Shown here: one piece after another, positions 6,270-7,870 of the stretch
Position numbering within the stretch: the first letter of the stretch is position 1
Layout of the letters: every line of letters begins with the position of its first letter
Assembly: GCA_034439915.1 (NCBI GenBank)
Contig: JAWXBI010000093.1
Location: 1 to 7,870, forward strand
DNA from: JADJLQ01 sp034439915
GTDB lineage: Bacteria > Bacteroidota > Bacteroidia > Chitinophagales > Saprospiraceae
Direction: 5' to 3'
Length of the DNA: 7,870 bases
Notes under the pieces: generated by a model
The model's input: only the letters and a program-made list of their open reading frames with translations
The model's database searches: none
What the model was told of the DNA's origin: nothing
Made by a program: the position numbers and the translations under genes

Positions 6270-7769
6270 TCAATTTTTTTCCGGTTTCATTTGAGGGAAA
6301 AACAAAACTTCCTGGATGGATACCTGATTGGTCATCAACATCACCAATCGATCGATGCCAATACCCAATCCTGAAGTAGGGGGCATACCAAACTCCAGAG
6401 CTCTCAGGAAATCTTCGTCGAGGGCCATTGCTTCTTCATCGCCGCGTTCGGCCAGTTGCATTTGAGTTACAAACCGTTCGCGTTGATCAATAGGGTCATT
6501 GAGTTCAGAATAAGCATTGGCTATTTCTTTTCCGCAAATAAAAAGTTCAAACCGTTCGACACAACCTGGTTTTGTCCGGTGTTTTTTAGCAAGGGGGGTC
6601 ATTTCCAACGGATGGTCTATAATATAGGTAGGTTGTACCAGGTGGTGTTCGACTTTTTTACTAAAAATTTCATCGATCAGTTTACCGCTTCCCATCGTGG
6701 GATCGACTTCAATATGCCAGGTTTTGCATTGTGCCCTAAGGTTTGTTTCATCCATTTGGCTTATATCGACCCCGGTAAATTCTTTAATAGAATCGTGCAT
6801 GCTCAGTCTGCGGTACGGGCCTTTGAAGTCCAACACAAAATCTGCAAAATTTACAGACGTGGTTTCGTGAAGTGCAAGGGCAAGGGATTCTATCAACTCT
6901 TCGACCATACCCATCATCCATTCATAATCCTTATAGGCCACATAGATCTCCATACTGGTAAACTCCGGATTGTGGGTTCGGTCCATCCCTTCATTTCTGA
7001 ACATCTTACCCACTTCATATACGCCTTCAAATCCGCCGACGATCAATCGTTTGAGATAAAGTTCATTGGCGATCCGCAGGTACAAGGGGATGTCAAGGGT
7101 ATTGTGGTGGGTCAAAAAAGGTCTGGCTGCGGCACCTCCATGTATACTTTGAAGGATAGGTGTTTCCACTTCAATCCATCCTTTATCGTCAAAGTACCTG
7201 CGCATTGCACTGATCAGTTTGGACCGTTTGAGAAATATTTCTTTGACCCCGGAATTGACCAAGAGGTCGACATAACGCATACGATACCGGAGTTCAGGAT
7301 CTACAAAAGCATCGTGCACCTGTCCGTCGGCATCCGTTTTTACTACAGGCAGCACCCGGAGCGATTTAGACAATAAAACCAGGGATTGTACATGGATGGT
7401 AATTTCTCCCATTTTGGTCCGGAAGACAAATCCTTTGACGCCAATAAAATCGCCCAGGTCCAGCCATTTGGAGAATAGAGGATCATAGGTATCCCCGAGT
7501 TCATCTTTTTTGAGATAGATCTGGATACGACCCAACGAATCCATCAATTCAGCAAAGGAAGCTTTACCCATGCTCCGTTTCATCATCAACCGGCCAGCTA
7601 TAGAAACCTCCTTAAACCGGTCCGGTTCAATATCAAATTGGGCTTTTATGTCTATCGAGGTATGGGTGACGGGGTAAGCACTGGCGGGGTAGGGGTCGAA
7701 ACCGGCTTGCCGGATCTCTTCCAGCGTATTCCGTCTGATGATTTCCTGCTCGCTAAGATTTGGTGACAT
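6270..7769 (-). CDS. lysS: Lysyl-tRNA synthetase, class II
   Basis: This 499-residue enzyme charges tRNA-Lys with lysine using ATP in the cytoplasm. An N-terminal OB-fold anticodon-binding domain spans about 55-135 (VSIAGRLMMKRSMGKASF). The class II core follows: motif 1 near GWIEVETPIL (197-206), GGAAARPF (211-218), motif 2 FRNEGMDRTHNPEFT (257-271), and motif 3 GLGIGIDRLVM (467-477). The lysine-site block CGKEIANAYSELNDP (412-426) is intact. The insertion around LPVVKTDADGQVHDAF (140-155) is, from memory, like Bacteroidota LysRS. It ends just after FFPQMKPEKN, close to where E. coli LysS ends. The ATG at 7769-7767 is preceded by an AT-rich leader with no clear Shine-Dalgarno sequence, common in the phylum. 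The protease gene begins 25 bases downstream on the same strand. An open frame on the opposite strand inside it is a shadow. Confidence 0.97.
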   Translation of the reverse strand: MSPNLSEQEIIRRNTLEEIRQAGFDPYPASAYPVTHTSIDIKAQFDIEPDRFKEVSIAGRLMMKRSMGKASFAELMDSLGRIQIYLKKDELGDTYDPLFSKWLDLGDFIGVKGFVFRTKMGEITIHVQSLVLLSKSLRVLPVVKTDADGQVHDAFVDPELRYRMRYVDLLVNSGVKEIFLKRSKLISAMRRYFDDKGWIEVETPILQSIHGGAAARPFLTHHNTLDIPLYLRIANELYLKRLIVGGFEGVYEVGKMFRNEGMDRTHNPEFTSMEIYVAYKDYEWMMGMVEELIESLALALHETTSVNFADFVLDFKGPYRRLSMHDSIKEFTGVDISQMDETNLRAQCKTWHIEVDPTMGSGKLIDEIFSKKVEHHLVQPTYIIDHPLEMTPLAKKHRTKPGCVERFELFICGKEIANAYSELNDPIDQRERFVTQMQLAERGDEEAMALDEDFLRALEFGMPPTSGLGIGIDRLVMLMTNQVSIQEVLFFPQMKPEKN

Positions 7770-7787
7770 TTAATTGATTTCGAGCGC

Positions 7788-7795
7788 TAAAGATA
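7788..7795 (-). promoter_or_regulatory. Weak candidate -7 box for lysS
   Basis: On the minus strand this reads TATCTTTA, one base away from the Bacteroidota -7 consensus TAnnTTTG, 18 bases before the lysS ATG. No convincing TTTG -33 box lies at the right distance, and the implied leader would be only about a dozen bases. A second one-mismatch match (TAGTTTTT) lies near the window edge. This is a tentative call in an AT-rich stretch where such matches arise by chance. Confidence 0.2.
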
Positions 7796-7805
7796 AAAAA
7801 ATTAA

Positions 7806-7838
7806 AGTTGATAATTAACTGTTAAATGCCTTCTTAAC
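7806..7838. promoter_or_regulatory. Overlapping TTAAC dyads upstream of lysS
   Basis: Bases 7806-7820 form a near-palindrome (AGTT..AT.AT..AACT, six of seven pairs). It overlaps a perfect 11-base dyad at 7815-7825 (TTAAC-T-GTTAA), and a third TTAAC lies at 7834-7838. Dyads of this size can be operators, but AT-rich DNA yields them readily. The rest of 7770-7870 shows no tRNA, T-box or other RNA fold that I can support. Confidence 0.22.
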
Positions 7839-7870
7839 ACTGAGTAAAAACTATAATATGTCTATTTTTA

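Noticed and set aside
6456..7376. A 306-residue open frame on the plus strand inside lysS
   Set aside because: It is fully antisense to a well-conserved synthetase, and its translation shows no recognisable domain. It follows from codon use on the other strand.

Overview
The window looks like a piece of a Bacteroidota chromosome, probably a marine or wastewater Saprospiria-type lineage. Three things point there: a very long secreted protein ending in a type IX secretion (Por_Secre_tail) domain, a lysyl-tRNA synthetase with Bacteroidota-like wording, and start regions without clear Shine-Dalgarno sequences. The lineage below phylum is inference; no 16S or other marker is present.

All four genes lie on the minus strand and are tightly packed. 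In transcription order (right to left) they are: lysS (7769-6270), a complete class II lysyl-tRNA synthetase; 25 bases later a 1620-residue exported metzincin protease (6244-1382) with signal peptide, propeptide, HExxHxxGxxH catalytic domain, nine CARDB-type Ig-like repeats and a C-terminal T9SS sorting domain; then a ten-helix EamA/DMT-family membrane transporter (about 1353 or 1320 to 478) whose start codon is not ATG; and one base later a 127-residue minimal SET-domain protein (476-93). The spacings leave little room for internal terminators, so read-through from lysS is possible, but nothing shows that the four products act in one pathway. They look like a housekeeping gene followed by three accessory genes.

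The two ends are non-coding. On the left (1-92), downstream of the SET gene, there is a perfect AGGTTA hexamer array (at least five units, cut by the window edge) facing an inverted degenerate copy of the same motif. On the right (7770-7870), an AT-rich region upstream of lysS holds overlapping TTAAC dyads and a weak Bacteroidota-like -7 box.

I see no defence system, mobile element, CRISPR array or RNA gene. The most interesting points are the matched loss of both cysteines in three consecutive CARDB repeats, the vSET-like minimal methyltransferase, the missing ATG of the transporter, and the convergent hexamer repeat.
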